64,000 nt of DNA from Natronocella acetinitrilica (GTDB lineage Bacteria; Pseudomonadota; Gammaproteobacteria; Nitrococcales; Aquisalimonadaceae), in assembly GCF_024170285.1 (NCBI RefSeq), contig NZ_JALJXV010000001.1, forward strand, positions 496,001 through 560,000, written 5' to 3'. A program made the position numbers and the translations under genes. The stretch's first letter is position 1, and each line of letters opens with the position of its first letter. The notes below the pieces were generated by a model. The model was not told the origin of the DNA and ran no database searches. It saw only the letters and a program-made list of their open reading frames with translations. Below, piece by piece: positions 31,191 to 39,092 of the stretch.

Positions 31191-31875
31191 CAAGCATCAT
31201 CATCACGACGATGCCCATGCCCCGATCGAGGAACCGCAGGGTCCCCCTGGTGAGGACGAGCTCCTTGAAGTCGCGCTCCGTGAATTGTTGGTTGAACGAG
31301 GAGTCTTGTCGGCCGGCGCCGTGGATCAGCAGATTGACGTGATCGAGAGCCGGAACCCGGCGCTCGGCGCACAAGTCGTCGCACGTGCCTGGACCGATCC
31401 GGCGTTTCATCAAGCTTTGCTGTCCAATCCGCTCGATACACTTGAGAAAGCGTTCCAACTTCCAATGAGTGGGCCTGTACCAGTAGACCTGAAGGTCCTG
31501 GAAAACACGCCTGCGGTACACAACGTCGTCGTGTGTACACTTTGCTCCTGCTACCCTCGAATGCTACTGGGTCCACCTCCAGCCTGGTACAGAGCCTCAG
31601 CCTACCGTTCGCGCGTCGTTCGAGAGCCCCGTGCCGTGTTGCGCGAATTCGGGCTCGAGTTACCTGACAGTGTCGAAGTGCGCGTTTCCGACTCAACGGC
31701 CGACATGCGCTATCTCGTCCTGCCGCGTCGCCCGGAGGGAACTGACGGATGGAGCCTGGAGGCACTGTCGGGTTTGGTGACCCGAGATTGCATGATAGGC
31801 ACGGCGGTTCCGCGTGATCCGAGCATCGAAGCCCACGGCCTCACGACTTGCGAGGACGCCGGAGATGAGCCCTGA
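31183..31875 (+). CDS. Cobalt-type nitrile hydratase alpha / thiocyanate hydrolase gamma subunit
   Basis: The metal-binding catalytic subunit, 230 residues. The motif VCTLCSCYP holds the three cysteines (two normally oxidised) and the backbone amides that bind a non-corrin cobalt(III); Thr after the first Cys is the cobalt-type signature. PPAWYRASAYRSRVV and PEGTDGW...VTRDCMIG follow as in both nitrile hydratase alpha and thiocyanate hydrolase gamma. A His-rich tail (KHHHHDDAH) opens the protein, as a possible metal-loading segment. No activator gene (P14K/P15K type) is seen next to it. Function could be nitrile or thiocyanate hydration. Confidence 0.88.
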   Translation: MADKHHHHDDAHAPIEEPQGPPGEDELLEVALRELLVERGVLSAGAVDQQIDVIESRNPALGAQVVARAWTDPAFHQALLSNPLDTLEKAFQLPMSGPVPVDLKVLENTPAVHNVVVCTLCSCYPRMLLGPPPAWYRASAYRSRVVREPRAVLREFGLELPDSVEVRVSDSTADMRYLVLPRRPEGTDGWSLEALSGLVTRDCMIGTAVPRDPSIEAHGLTTCEDAGDEP

Positions 31876-31955
31876 CATTCCGCTGAGTCGGTATTTTCGG
31901 GTGGCACGCTGGTCGTCTTCACTCGGTAATGCCACCAACAGGCCAACGAATTAGC
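31866..31955 (+). other. 29-codon frame overlapping the end of the catalytic subunit
   Basis: An ATG at 31866, behind GAGGAC, opens a 29-codon frame (MSPDIPLSRYFRVARW...) that overlaps the hydratase stop and ends at TAG 31953-31955. It occupies the spot where an activator gene often begins, so it may be the stump of one. No family can be named from so little. Confidence 0.2.
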
Positions 31956-32291
31956 AGCAGGGCGGCTGCGTCGGGGTATAGAAAATGGGGTACGACCGTT
32001 CTTCCATTTGACCTGCGTCGAGTAAGACTTTATGCCGGATTCTCAGGATATTGCGGTTGCGCGTCAGGTGCGAATGCCGGATGCTCGGATAATGGCGGAT
32101 GCGTGCGTTTTTACCTAGTGTCTACGAGAAGGTTGTGCCTGGTCGGTCGTCGAAACATGGAGCCGACGCGAATTAGGGGCGTAGTCGCGGCGGAGGGGGC
32201 CGCACCCTGCAAGACATGCTCACGTACCTGACGGATCCCACATTCGCCAGACCGGGTACCTGACCGGGCACACGCCGCAAGATAACAATAA
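31956..32291. other. Non-coding stretch at the right edge of the island
   Basis: About 340 bases with no gene that can be supported. A 100-codon frame at 31929-32231 lacks a ribosome site and reads as Cys/Arg-rich noise. G+C content rises again beyond this point. Confidence 0.35.
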
Positions 32292-32327
32292 CGGCCCTAC
32301 CCCGCGATCAGATAACGGGGACGGCCG
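32292..32327. other. Long hairpin upstream of tctBA
   Basis: Two nested pairings: CGGCC (32292-32296) with GGCCG (32323-32327), and CCCCG (32300-32304) with CGGGG (32316-32320), around a loop containing CGATCAGATAA. No T-run follows, so it looks like a leader structure or protein site more than a terminator. It lies about 195 bases before tctB. Confidence 0.4.
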
Positions 32328-32347
32328 AGACGGATGATGGAGGAGTC

Positions 32348-32491
32348 ATGCCAGTAGAGATCGGTCCCGCCGGGTCACCGGGGCGAGCGGCTGGGGCGAG
32401 CCATGATCGCTGCCGCCAGGCTAGCAATCCGGCGCCTGCCCCTATCCGACGTCATTCCACAACCACGCGCCCCTGCACCGGATGCGTATGA
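32348..32491 (+). other. 47-codon frame with strong ribosome site before tctB
   Basis: The ATG at 32348 follows GGAGGAG at a good distance and opens 47 codons, Ala/Pro/Arg rich at first and ending in a Cys-containing tail. It ends 31 bases before tctB. It could be a leader peptide, but composition is not distinctive and it may be chance. Confidence 0.2.
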
Positions 32492-32522
32492 GTAGTCTTG
32501 TGGCAGGCCGGGAGGGGATCAC

Positions 32523-33047
32523 ATGAGCAAGTACGTCGCCGACATCGTCTTCGCGGTGGCACTGCTGATCGGCTCAGTCTATCTCTGGTTCGTCGCCGAC
32601 GCACTGCCCCGTTTTGCCCGCTACCAGTACGTAGACAGCGACTTCTGGCCCAAGGCGTTGCTGGTGCTGATCGGGCTGTTGGCGCTCGGCATTCTGTATC
32701 AGAACGTCCAGCGCCTGCTGCTCTATCGCCGGCAGCAGCAGATGGAAGAAAAGCCGGAGGTTTCACTTAGCGAGGACACCTCCTACTTCAACTGGGGCAA
32801 GTTTTTGTTGGCGGCGGTACTTACGGTGGGGTACTTCATTGCCTTGCGCTATACCGGGTTCCTCATTGCCACTGCTGTATTCATGTCCATAGCGGTGCAT
32901 ATCACCCCTTACCAGCGTTGGTGGCTGAAGGTGGTCTTTCCGTTTGTCTTCACGGCACTGGTTGCGCTGCTGTTCGTCCTGGTGCTTTCACTGCCGTTGC
33001 CCAGAGGAGTGGGCGCGTTCTACCAGTTCAATCTTTTCTTCTACTGA
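32523..33047 (+). CDS. tctB: Tripartite tricarboxylate transporter small membrane subunit TctB
   Basis: A 174-residue protein with four hydrophobic segments and the TctB layout: an N-terminal helix, a charged cytoplasmic loop (RRQQQMEEKPE) and three later helices. GGGAGG precedes the ATG. It lies 57 bases before tctA. The system imports carboxylates with a separate periplasmic receptor; the receptor gene is 8 kb away beyond the mdc operon. Confidence 0.85.
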   Translation: MSKYVADIVFAVALLIGSVYLWFVADALPRFARYQYVDSDFWPKALLVLIGLLALGILYQNVQRLLLYRRQQQMEEKPEVSLSEDTSYFNWGKFLLAAVLTVGYFIALRYTGFLIATAVFMSIAVHITPYQRWWLKVVFPFVFTALVALLFVLVLSLPLPRGVGAFYQFNLFFY

Positions 33048-33104
33048 GCGACCGCGGTCTGAACGGTAAACGGTTGCGCCGAAACCACGGGGAGACCACG
33101 GATC

Positions 33105-34613
33105 ATGGTTGAGGGGTTTGTTTCAGCGCTGAGCTACATGGTGAGCAACCCGATCTCCTTTCTTCTGATCGTCTTCGGGATGGTCTGGGGAATCGCGTTC
33201 GGTTCCATGCCCGGGCTCACCGGTGTGGTGGCGGTGGCGCTGCTGATACCGTTCACCTTCGTCTTTGGGCCCATCGAAGGGCTGCTGCTGCTGGGCTCAG
33301 TCTATGTGGGGGCGACCTTCGGCGGATCCATCGCCGCAATTCTGTTTAACACCCCCGGCAGCCCGGAGGCCGCCTGTACCGGGCTGGACGGCTATCCCCT
33401 CGCCAAGCAGGGACATGCCGGCAAAGCGCTAGGGATGGCGCTTGCATCCTCCGCGCTAGGCGGCATATTCGGGACCATCGTGCTGGCGATGCTGGCGCCG
33501 CCACTGGCCCGCATAGCACTCACCTTCGGCCCATCGGAATACTTTGCGCTGGCGGTCCTGGGGATTACCGCAATCGCTTCCATCGGCACCACGTCGGTAT
33601 TCAAGGCACTCATGTCCGGGGCGCTGGGGCTTGCAATTGCCACCATCGGGATGGACCCCCTGACCGGCACCGGGCGCTTCACCTTCGATGTCAGCATGCT
33701 ACTGTCGGGGGTGAGCTTCATTCCCGCCATTATCGGCATGTTCGCCCTGACGGAGGTGCTGACCCGGCTCAGCGAGTCCCGACCCATCGGCGAGAAAGTC
33801 ATCGCCGTCTCCACCACGCTGCCGAAGCTCAAGGAATTCCTGGCTCTGAAGTACACGCTGCTGCGCTCCGCCGGTATCGGCACCGTCATTGGCACCTTGC
33901 CCGGCGTGGGCGCTACCACCGCCGCCTTCCTTAGTTACAGCGAGGCGGTGCGCTGGTCGAAGAATCCGGAACGTTTCGGGAAGGGTGCCTACGAGGGCAT
34001 TGCAGCCCCGGAGGCGGCCAACAACGCCGCCGTCGGCGGCTCCATGGTGCCATTGCTGGCCCTCGGGATACCCGGCAGCGCCACCACGGCAATCATGATC
34101 GGGGGCCTCACAATTCACGGCATCGTACCGGGGCCGATGCTACTGGTGCAGAACAAGGAACTGGTTTACTCGGTGTTCATCGGCATGCTGGCCGCCAACC
34201 TGCTGATGATCTTCTTCGGTCTGAAGGCGGCAAGGTACTTCGCCAAGATCCTGGATGCGCCTTACGCCCTTGTGGGGCCGAGCATCATCGTGCTCTGCAT
34301 GACCGGCGTCTATGCCCTGCGGAACAACATTATGGATCTGGTCGTCATGCTGGTCTTCGGCGCCCTGGGCTTCATCCTGCGGCGGCTGGACTATCCTATT
34401 GCGCCGCTGATCATCGGCCTGGTACTTGGCCCCATTGCGGAAATCAGCTTGCGTCGCGCGATGCTTATGAACAATTTCGACATTATCGCCGTGATCTCGC
34501 GGCCGATCACCGCAACGTTGCTGATCCTGGCCCTGGCGTCACTGCTCTATGGGCTCTACGGCCAGTTCCGTCGCAACGCCGAGATCAAGAAACGGGCGCT
34601 GACGGCAACGTGA
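33105..34613 (+). CDS. tctA: Tripartite tricarboxylate transporter large membrane subunit TctA
   Basis: A 502-residue transport channel with about 12 helices. Conserved TctA blocks present: PGLTGVVAVALLIPFTF near residue 35, NTPGSPEAACTGLDGYPLAK near 85 and GTLPGVGATTAAFLSYSEA near 265. The last matches the duplicated half of the fold, including the GxGAT motif. It converges on mdcH 35 bases away, so tctBA and mdc are transcribed toward each other. Confidence 0.93.
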   Translation: MVEGFVSALSYMVSNPISFLLIVFGMVWGIAFGSMPGLTGVVAVALLIPFTFVFGPIEGLLLLGSVYVGATFGGSIAAILFNTPGSPEAACTGLDGYPLAKQGHAGKALGMALASSALGGIFGTIVLAMLAPPLARIALTFGPSEYFALAVLGITAIASIGTTSVFKALMSGALGLAIATIGMDPLTGTGRFTFDVSMLLSGVSFIPAIIGMFALTEVLTRLSESRPIGEKVIAVSTTLPKLKEFLALKYTLLRSAGIGTVIGTLPGVGATTAAFLSYSEAVRWSKNPERFGKGAYEGIAAPEAANNAAVGGSMVPLLALGIPGSATTAIMIGGLTIHGIVPGPMLLVQNKELVYSVFIGMLAANLLMIFFGLKAARYFAKILDAPYALVGPSIIVLCMTGVYALRNNIMDLVVMLVFGALGFILRRLDYPIAPLIIGLVLGPIAEISLRRAMLMNNFDIIAVISRPITATLLILALASLLYGLYGQFRRNAEIKKRALTAT

Positions 34614-34648
34614 CACCCAAGGCGTCCATGGGCGAGCGGAAGGAGGTA

Positions 34649-35578
34649 TTAGGCTTGCCGGCTCGCCCACCGGGCCGCGCCGGCGGCACTGCGGAAATCC
34701 TCGAACGAGCGCGCCGGCACGTGCGGGAAACGACCCTGAACCATCCGCGCCAGCGCCCGGCCGGGACCAATCTCCAGCACCGCGGTGGCGCCGTGCTCGA
34801 CCACGCACTCCAGGCATCGGCCCCAGTCCAGGCGCTCTCCGATCTGGCGGGAGAGCAGGCTCACCATGACCGGCTTCTCGCGCACCGGGCGCCCATCGAG
34901 CCCGGAGAGCACCGCGTACTGCGGCATTCGCCAGTCCGCCTCGCGCAGCACGCCTGCGAACGGTTCCACGGCGGTATCGATAAAGTGGGTATGCGATGCG
35001 ACCTGCACGGGAAGTCGTTTTACATGGCGTGCGCCAAGTTCCGGTGCCAGATCCACAATATCCTGAACCGCTCCGGCAGGACCGCCGAGCACCACGTGAT
35101 CCGGTCCGTTTATGATGGCCACCTCGCATCCGTGTTCCGCAGCCAGGCGCTCCACACGCGGGATGCTCAGGCCGACCAGTGCCGCCATGCTGAGGGGTGT
35201 CGCCGCCGCGTCGCAGGCTGTGTCCATCAGCGCTGCGCGTTGCGACGTGACGTCGATGGCAGTGGAGGCAGACCAGGACCCCGCACAACAGTGCGCGGCC
35301 AACTCGCCGACGCTGTAGCCCGCACAGACGGTCGGCTCTACGCCGCAATCGGCGAGTGCAGCTGCGGCACCCAAGGCATGGGTGACGACCAGTAACTGCG
35401 CCATCCGGTTGGTGGTGAGGTCGTCCCCGGAGGCGCTGTCTGCCAGCTCCCGCAGGTCCAGCCCGGCGGCTTGGGAACCGAGTTCCAGTGCCTGTGAGGC
35501 GGCAGGCTCTGCCGCCAGGCGCTGAAACATTGCCGGATGCTGTGAGCCCTGACCGGCGCAGAGCAGTGCCAGGCCCAT
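34649..35578 (-). CDS. mdcH: Malonate decarboxylase, malonyl-CoA:ACP transacylase subunit MdcH
   Basis: MdcH loads malonyl groups from malonyl-CoA onto the acetylated carrier to start the cycle. It shows the FabD-type opening LLCAGQGSQ and the nucleophile elbow CAGYSVGELA, with later NGPDHVVLGG. The ATG at 35578 follows GGGAGGG and gives 309 residues. Last gene of the operon mdcACDEGBH. Confidence 0.9.
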   Translation of the reverse strand: MGLALLCAGQGSQHPAMFQRLAAEPAASQALELGSQAAGLDLRELADSASGDDLTTNRMAQLLVVTHALGAAAALADCGVEPTVCAGYSVGELAAHCCAGSWSASTAIDVTSQRAALMDTACDAAATPLSMAALVGLSIPRVERLAAEHGCEVAIINGPDHVVLGGPAGAVQDIVDLAPELGARHVKRLPVQVASHTHFIDTAVEPFAGVLREADWRMPQYAVLSGLDGRPVREKPVMVSLLSRQIGERLDWGRCLECVVEHGATAVLEIGPGRALARMVQGRFPHVPARSFEDFRSAAGAARWASRQA

Positions 35579-35632
35579 GCTAGTGTGCCCTCCCACTCGT
35601 CACTTGCGTTTCTGACAGGCTGAAACGGGACA

Positions 35633-36493
35633 CTAGAATGCTTCCTGCTCCCAGGCGACGACGAACAGCGTAGCGGCCAACAGGTCCGCGGCACCACCGG
35701 GGCTGAGATTGTAGGCAACGAACCGTCGGTGGATCGCGTCCGCCTGCGCATGTCCGTCCTTCTGTATCATGCCGCCCCGGGAGAGAAAACCCGATGCGGC
35801 CGTGCGCGCGTAGTCAAGCCCTTCGGGGCCAGCTCGGTAGAGGAGATTGTTGTCCTCCAGTGCCGCCATGATCGCGAACAGCGCATGTACCGCGGCAGCG
35901 CTGGGGTTGCTTGCCTGCTCCCTGACTTGCCGGTAGGCCGGCAGGGCATGCTCCCTAACCGTCGGAAAGCCGGCAGCGGCCTGATCTCGCGCGCCGTTCG
36001 CACCGTAGCGGCGACGCACTAGGTCACCGTGACTGGTATCTTTCGCGGTCCGAGCAACGGCGAGGATTTCCTCGCCCCAGCGTCGTCCGACGACCTCGCA
36101 AACCCCGGAACCGGCGCCCTTCTGGGTCCGGGTCCGCCGGCCCGCTGCCCCGGCGAGCAGCCCGAGGCTGAACACGGCACCGCGATGGGTATTTCGGCCG
36201 CCGGTGGCGTCGAACATGCGTGCCTCAGCAGTGCGTCCAATGACGTTCAGTTCTCTGAACGAGGCGTCATCGGCGCCCGCTGCCGCCATTTGCGCGAAGT
36301 AGCCGCGCAACGCCTCGATACTGCGCAGGAACGTTGCAGCACTCATGTCATCGTGGCTGCCGGAATCGACGAAGCTCACCAGTCCCGGCTTCGGGTAGCA
36401 CGCCAGTTCGTCCAGTAGGGCGTTGATCGCGCAGCGGTCGATGACCCGAAAGCGCTCCGTGGCAGGGCTGGTGACCAGGGCCGGCGCGTTCAT
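35633..36493 (-). CDS. mdcB: Triphosphoribosyl-dephospho-CoA synthase MdcB
   Basis: A 286-residue CitG-type enzyme that makes the 2'-(5''-triphosphoribosyl)-3'-dephospho-CoA precursor of the carrier's prosthetic group from ATP and dephospho-CoA. CitG blocks: YPKPGLVSFVDSGSHDDM near residue 32 and GRNTHRGAVFSLGLL near 100. It overlaps mdcG by four bases and works with MdcG. Confidence 0.92.
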   Translation of the reverse strand: MNAPALVTSPATERFRVIDRCAINALLDELACYPKPGLVSFVDSGSHDDMSAATFLRSIEALRGYFAQMAAAGADDASFRELNVIGRTAEARMFDATGGRNTHRGAVFSLGLLAGAAGRRTRTQKGAGSGVCEVVGRRWGEEILAVARTAKDTSHGDLVRRRYGANGARDQAAAGFPTVREHALPAYRQVREQASNPSAAAVHALFAIMAALEDNNLLYRAGPEGLDYARTAASGFLSRGGMIQKDGHAQADAIHRRFVAYNLSPGGAADLLAATLFVVAWEQEAF

Positions 36494-37152
36494 GCCAGAG
36501 TCCCTAGGGGCAATGCGGCACGCTGGCGCAGGCTAGCGCCGCCAGCGGTCTTCACCAGAACGTCGCGGGAGTCGCCCAGCAATTCACGCCAGGCGACGAA
36601 AGCGCCGTCCCCTAGGACTAGCTCACCGTCGAGACGTGGCTTTCGCACCGCGGCCATGTCCCGCAGCACCGCATGCCCACGACCCGGGTGCCAGAGTGCA
36701 TCTGGGACGATAAGCACGTCGACGTCGGAGTCGGATCGCAGGTACGCTTCCCCCGTAAGCCACTGCCAGGCAACGGAGCCGTATACCAAGGCCCGGGCCC
36801 CACAGTCATCAATGCGGTCGGCAATCTCGCGCACGATCCTCCGCGCCTGCTCCGGCAGCACGTCGGCGGCGAGCGCGAGAGGCGGCGGCGGCTCCAGTCG
36901 GAGCAGGGCATCCGGCGGGGCCCGCAGTGCCAGTCGCTGGCGCCCCAGCCTGTTCGGCAATGGCAGGCCAAGCACAAGCTCGCCCGCCGGTTCCCCGGGA
37001 AGTCGCCGACGCACTATCAGCGGCCGTCGCTGTTGCAGCCAAGATCGCACGATGGGCGTCCAGGCGGACTCCACCACATGGACCTGGGCATCGGGCACCA
37101 GCCATGCCAGGTGGTGACGAGGCGGGGACTGCATGCTCGTGCACGGTTCCAC
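36490..37152 (-). CDS. mdcG: Phosphoribosyl-dephospho-CoA transferase MdcG (holo-ACP synthase)
   Basis: A 220-residue nucleotidyltransferase that attaches the prosthetic group to the MdcC serine. The catalytic aspartates are in RSDSDVDVLIVPD. GTG at 37152 overlaps the mdcE stop (TAGTG); an ATG at 37134 is an alternative. Lies between mdcE and mdcB, as expected for a maturation gene. Confidence 0.9.
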   Translation of the reverse strand: MEPCTSMQSPPRHHLAWLVPDAQVHVVESAWTPIVRSWLQQRRPLIVRRRLPGEPAGELVLGLPLPNRLGRQRLALRAPPDALLRLEPPPPLALAADVLPEQARRIVREIADRIDDCGARALVYGSVAWQWLTGEAYLRSDSDVDVLIVPDALWHPGRGHAVLRDMAAVRKPRLDGELVLGDGAFVAWRELLGDSRDVLVKTAGGASLRQRAALPLGTLA

Positions 37153-37880
37153 TAGAGCTCGCGCCCTGCGCGAGAAATGGCCGCGACCTCCGCGGCATGG
37201 GTCCGTCCCCCCCGCTCCGCGCCAAGTCGTCGACGCGGATCGGGATCCGGATCGGTCTGTTGCAGGGCCTCGACAATGCTTGCCCGCAGGTCGCCGTCGA
37301 GGACTCCGTGCAGTCCCCCGATGCGGACGAAGTTATCCACTCCGGGACCGAGTGTCGCGGATGTCCGGAATAGCTCTTGCAATTGCTCCTCCGGAATGCC
37401 TGTCACCCGGGACATGGCGCTCGTCGCCATCACTCGCACTTCTGCTCCGGGCAGCGCGTAACAGGCCTCCGTTGCCATACCAGTCGCCATGAATCCCCCG
37501 CTCACAGCCAGTTCATGTACCAGGCCCACCACCCGGTGCTGTCGCCGCCGGGCAAGATCCAGGCATTTGGTCAGGTGCGCGATGCAGCCGTTATTGCCCA
37601 TGAGCTCGTCCCAAAGGCTGAGGCGTTGCCCGGAGTTGTCCACGATAAGCACTATCGGCCTGCCCGGGGTATCGCGGACGACATCCAGCACATGCCCGGC
37701 GAGGGCGAGCGCGATTCGGGCACCGATATGCACCTGGCCGGTGGTCCCGATCACAGCAACGTCACGTCCGTCCAGTTTGGCGTGCCCACTCACCAAGGGA
37801 GCGTCCACCACAACACCATGTCCGGATCCGAAGAGTTCGTCCAGCAGGTGGGCGGTGCGTGCCGCACTGTCGTTGTTCAT
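37152..37880 (-). CDS. mdcE: Malonate decarboxylase gamma subunit MdcE (co-decarboxylase)
   Basis: A 242-residue carboxyltransferase-fold subunit that with MdcD decarboxylates malonyl-S-carrier to acetyl-S-carrier. Opening block VSGHAKLDGRDVAVIGTTG and HELAVSGGFMATGMA fit MdcE. It overlaps mdcD and abuts mdcG, so the decarboxylase subunits are translationally linked. Confidence 0.92.
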   Translation of the reverse strand: MNNDSAARTAHLLDELFGSGHGVVVDAPLVSGHAKLDGRDVAVIGTTGQVHIGARIALALAGHVLDVVRDTPGRPIVLIVDNSGQRLSLWDELMGNNGCIAHLTKCLDLARRRQHRVVGLVHELAVSGGFMATGMATEACYALPGAEVRVMATSAMSRVTGIPEEQLQELFRTSATLGPGVDNFVRIGGLHGVLDGDLRASIVEALQQTDPDPDPRRRLGAERGGRTHAAEVAAISRAGREL

Positions 37881-38773
37881 CGTTCACGCTCCTCGACGCC
37901 GGCAATTAGCGCATTGAAGGCGTCGGCATCCAACTCGGGGATTTCCTCGGGGTGTTCCATGCCCAACTCGCGCCAGACATCCAGGCCATCATAGCACTCG
38001 CCGAAACGCCGCAGGCGCGCAACCAGCCGATGGTGCTCGGCCTCGATGTCCTCCAACTCAAGCGGCCGGGACTGCCCCAGCCAACCGGTCACCGTAGAAC
38101 GAAACGCCTCGATGCTATTGTCCACCAGGGCATCCACCTCGCCCAACAGGCGGCGGTGCTTACCGCCCATAGTCCGCCACACCAAGGCCCTGTCCTGGGC
38201 ATCGAACTCCTCGATACCTTCCACTGCCTCGATCACCTCGGGGCCAGAGATGGAAAGTCGTCCCTGCTCACTGGCGACGATCCAGTCGCAGGAACGGGCA
38301 ACGATGGACATGCCGCCGTAGCAGCCGTTGCGTCCGCCTATGGCGACGATCACCGGGATACCTACGGCACGCACCCGGAATACTGCGCGCTGGATTTCAC
38401 CCATCGCAATGAGGCCAGCATTGGCTTCCTGCAGACGCACGCCACCTGAGTCTAGAAGCAGGATCACAGCCGCCGGCTCGACATCCAGGGCCCGTTCCAG
38501 CAGCCCAGTCAACTTGGCGCCGTGGACCTCCCCCACAGACCCACCCATGAACCCGCCCTCCTGCGCGCCGATCAGTACGGGTCGTCCGTCGAGGTAGCCC
38601 TCGCCGACCACCACGCCATCATCGAAGGATACGGGCAGACCCAAGGCGGAAAGATGGGGGCTGGTGCGGCGGGCGGTGGGGCCACAAAATTCCCGGAAAG
38701 ATTTCGAATCCAGCAGGCCAGCCACGCGACCTCGGGCTGTGGCCTCGTCATAGCTGCGTCGCACGGGTCTCAT
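37877..38773 (-). CDS. mdcD: Malonate decarboxylase beta subunit MdcD
   Basis: A 298-residue subunit with a carboxyltransferase (crotonase-like) core, partner of MdcE in decarboxylation. Recognisable: VVVGEGYLDGRPVLIGAQEGGFMGG, trimmed here to its core, and LLDSGGVRLQEANAGL. Short overlaps at both ends (with mdcC and mdcE) show tight coupling. Confidence 0.92.
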   Translation of the reverse strand: MRPVRRSYDEATARGRVAGLLDSKSFREFCGPTARRTSPHLSALGLPVSFDDGVVVGEGYLDGRPVLIGAQEGGFMGGSVGEVHGAKLTGLLERALDVEPAAVILLLDSGGVRLQEANAGLIAMGEIQRAVFRVRAVGIPVIVAIGGRNGCYGGMSIVARSCDWIVASEQGRLSISGPEVIEAVEGIEEFDAQDRALVWRTMGGKHRRLLGEVDALVDNSIEAFRSTVTGWLGQSRPLELEDIEAEHHRLVARLRRFGECYDGLDVWRELGMEHPEEIPELDADAFNALIAGVEERER

Positions 38774-39084
38774 AAGCGGTCTTCCTTTATTTCCGCTGCC
38801 GCCTGATCCAGCCGGAGCGTGACCACTGCTGGTGTTGCGCCGCCGTCATTGACGCTGATGCGTACGTCTGCGAGCCCGTGGCGGTTAACAAAGTCCGTGA
38901 GCACCCGCTGCCAGAGCGTGTCGAAACCGCGGATGGAGGTATCAACCACCGCTTGGCAGTTGCCGGCCAACTCGGCGCGCTCCAGCAGAACTTCCAGGTT
39001 TCCAGACCCCACCACCCCGACCAGGGCATGGCTGCGCCGCGGTGGATTGCCGTGGCCCACGAAATCAAACTCCAGATGATCCAT
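38770..39084 (-). CDS. mdcC: Malonate decarboxylase acyl carrier protein MdcC (delta subunit)
   Basis: A carrier protein of about 104 residues. The conserved serine that takes the phosphoribosyl-dephospho-CoA group is in VGSGNLEVLLE, matching VGSGDLEVL in other MdcC proteins. The ATG at 39084 has GAGGTG upstream; an earlier GTG at 39096 is possible. It overlaps mdcD by four bases. Confidence 0.92.
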   Translation of the reverse strand: MDHLEFDFVGHGNPPRRSHALVGVVGSGNLEVLLERAELAGNCQAVVDTSIRGFDTLWQRVLTDFVNRHGLADVRISVNDGGATPAVVTLRLDQAAAEIKEDRL

Positions 39085-39092
39085 AACGCACC

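Noticed and set aside
31929-32231. 100-codon frame after the nitrile hydratase genes
   Set aside because: No ribosome site and no family resemblance; Cys and Arg content typical of random frames here.
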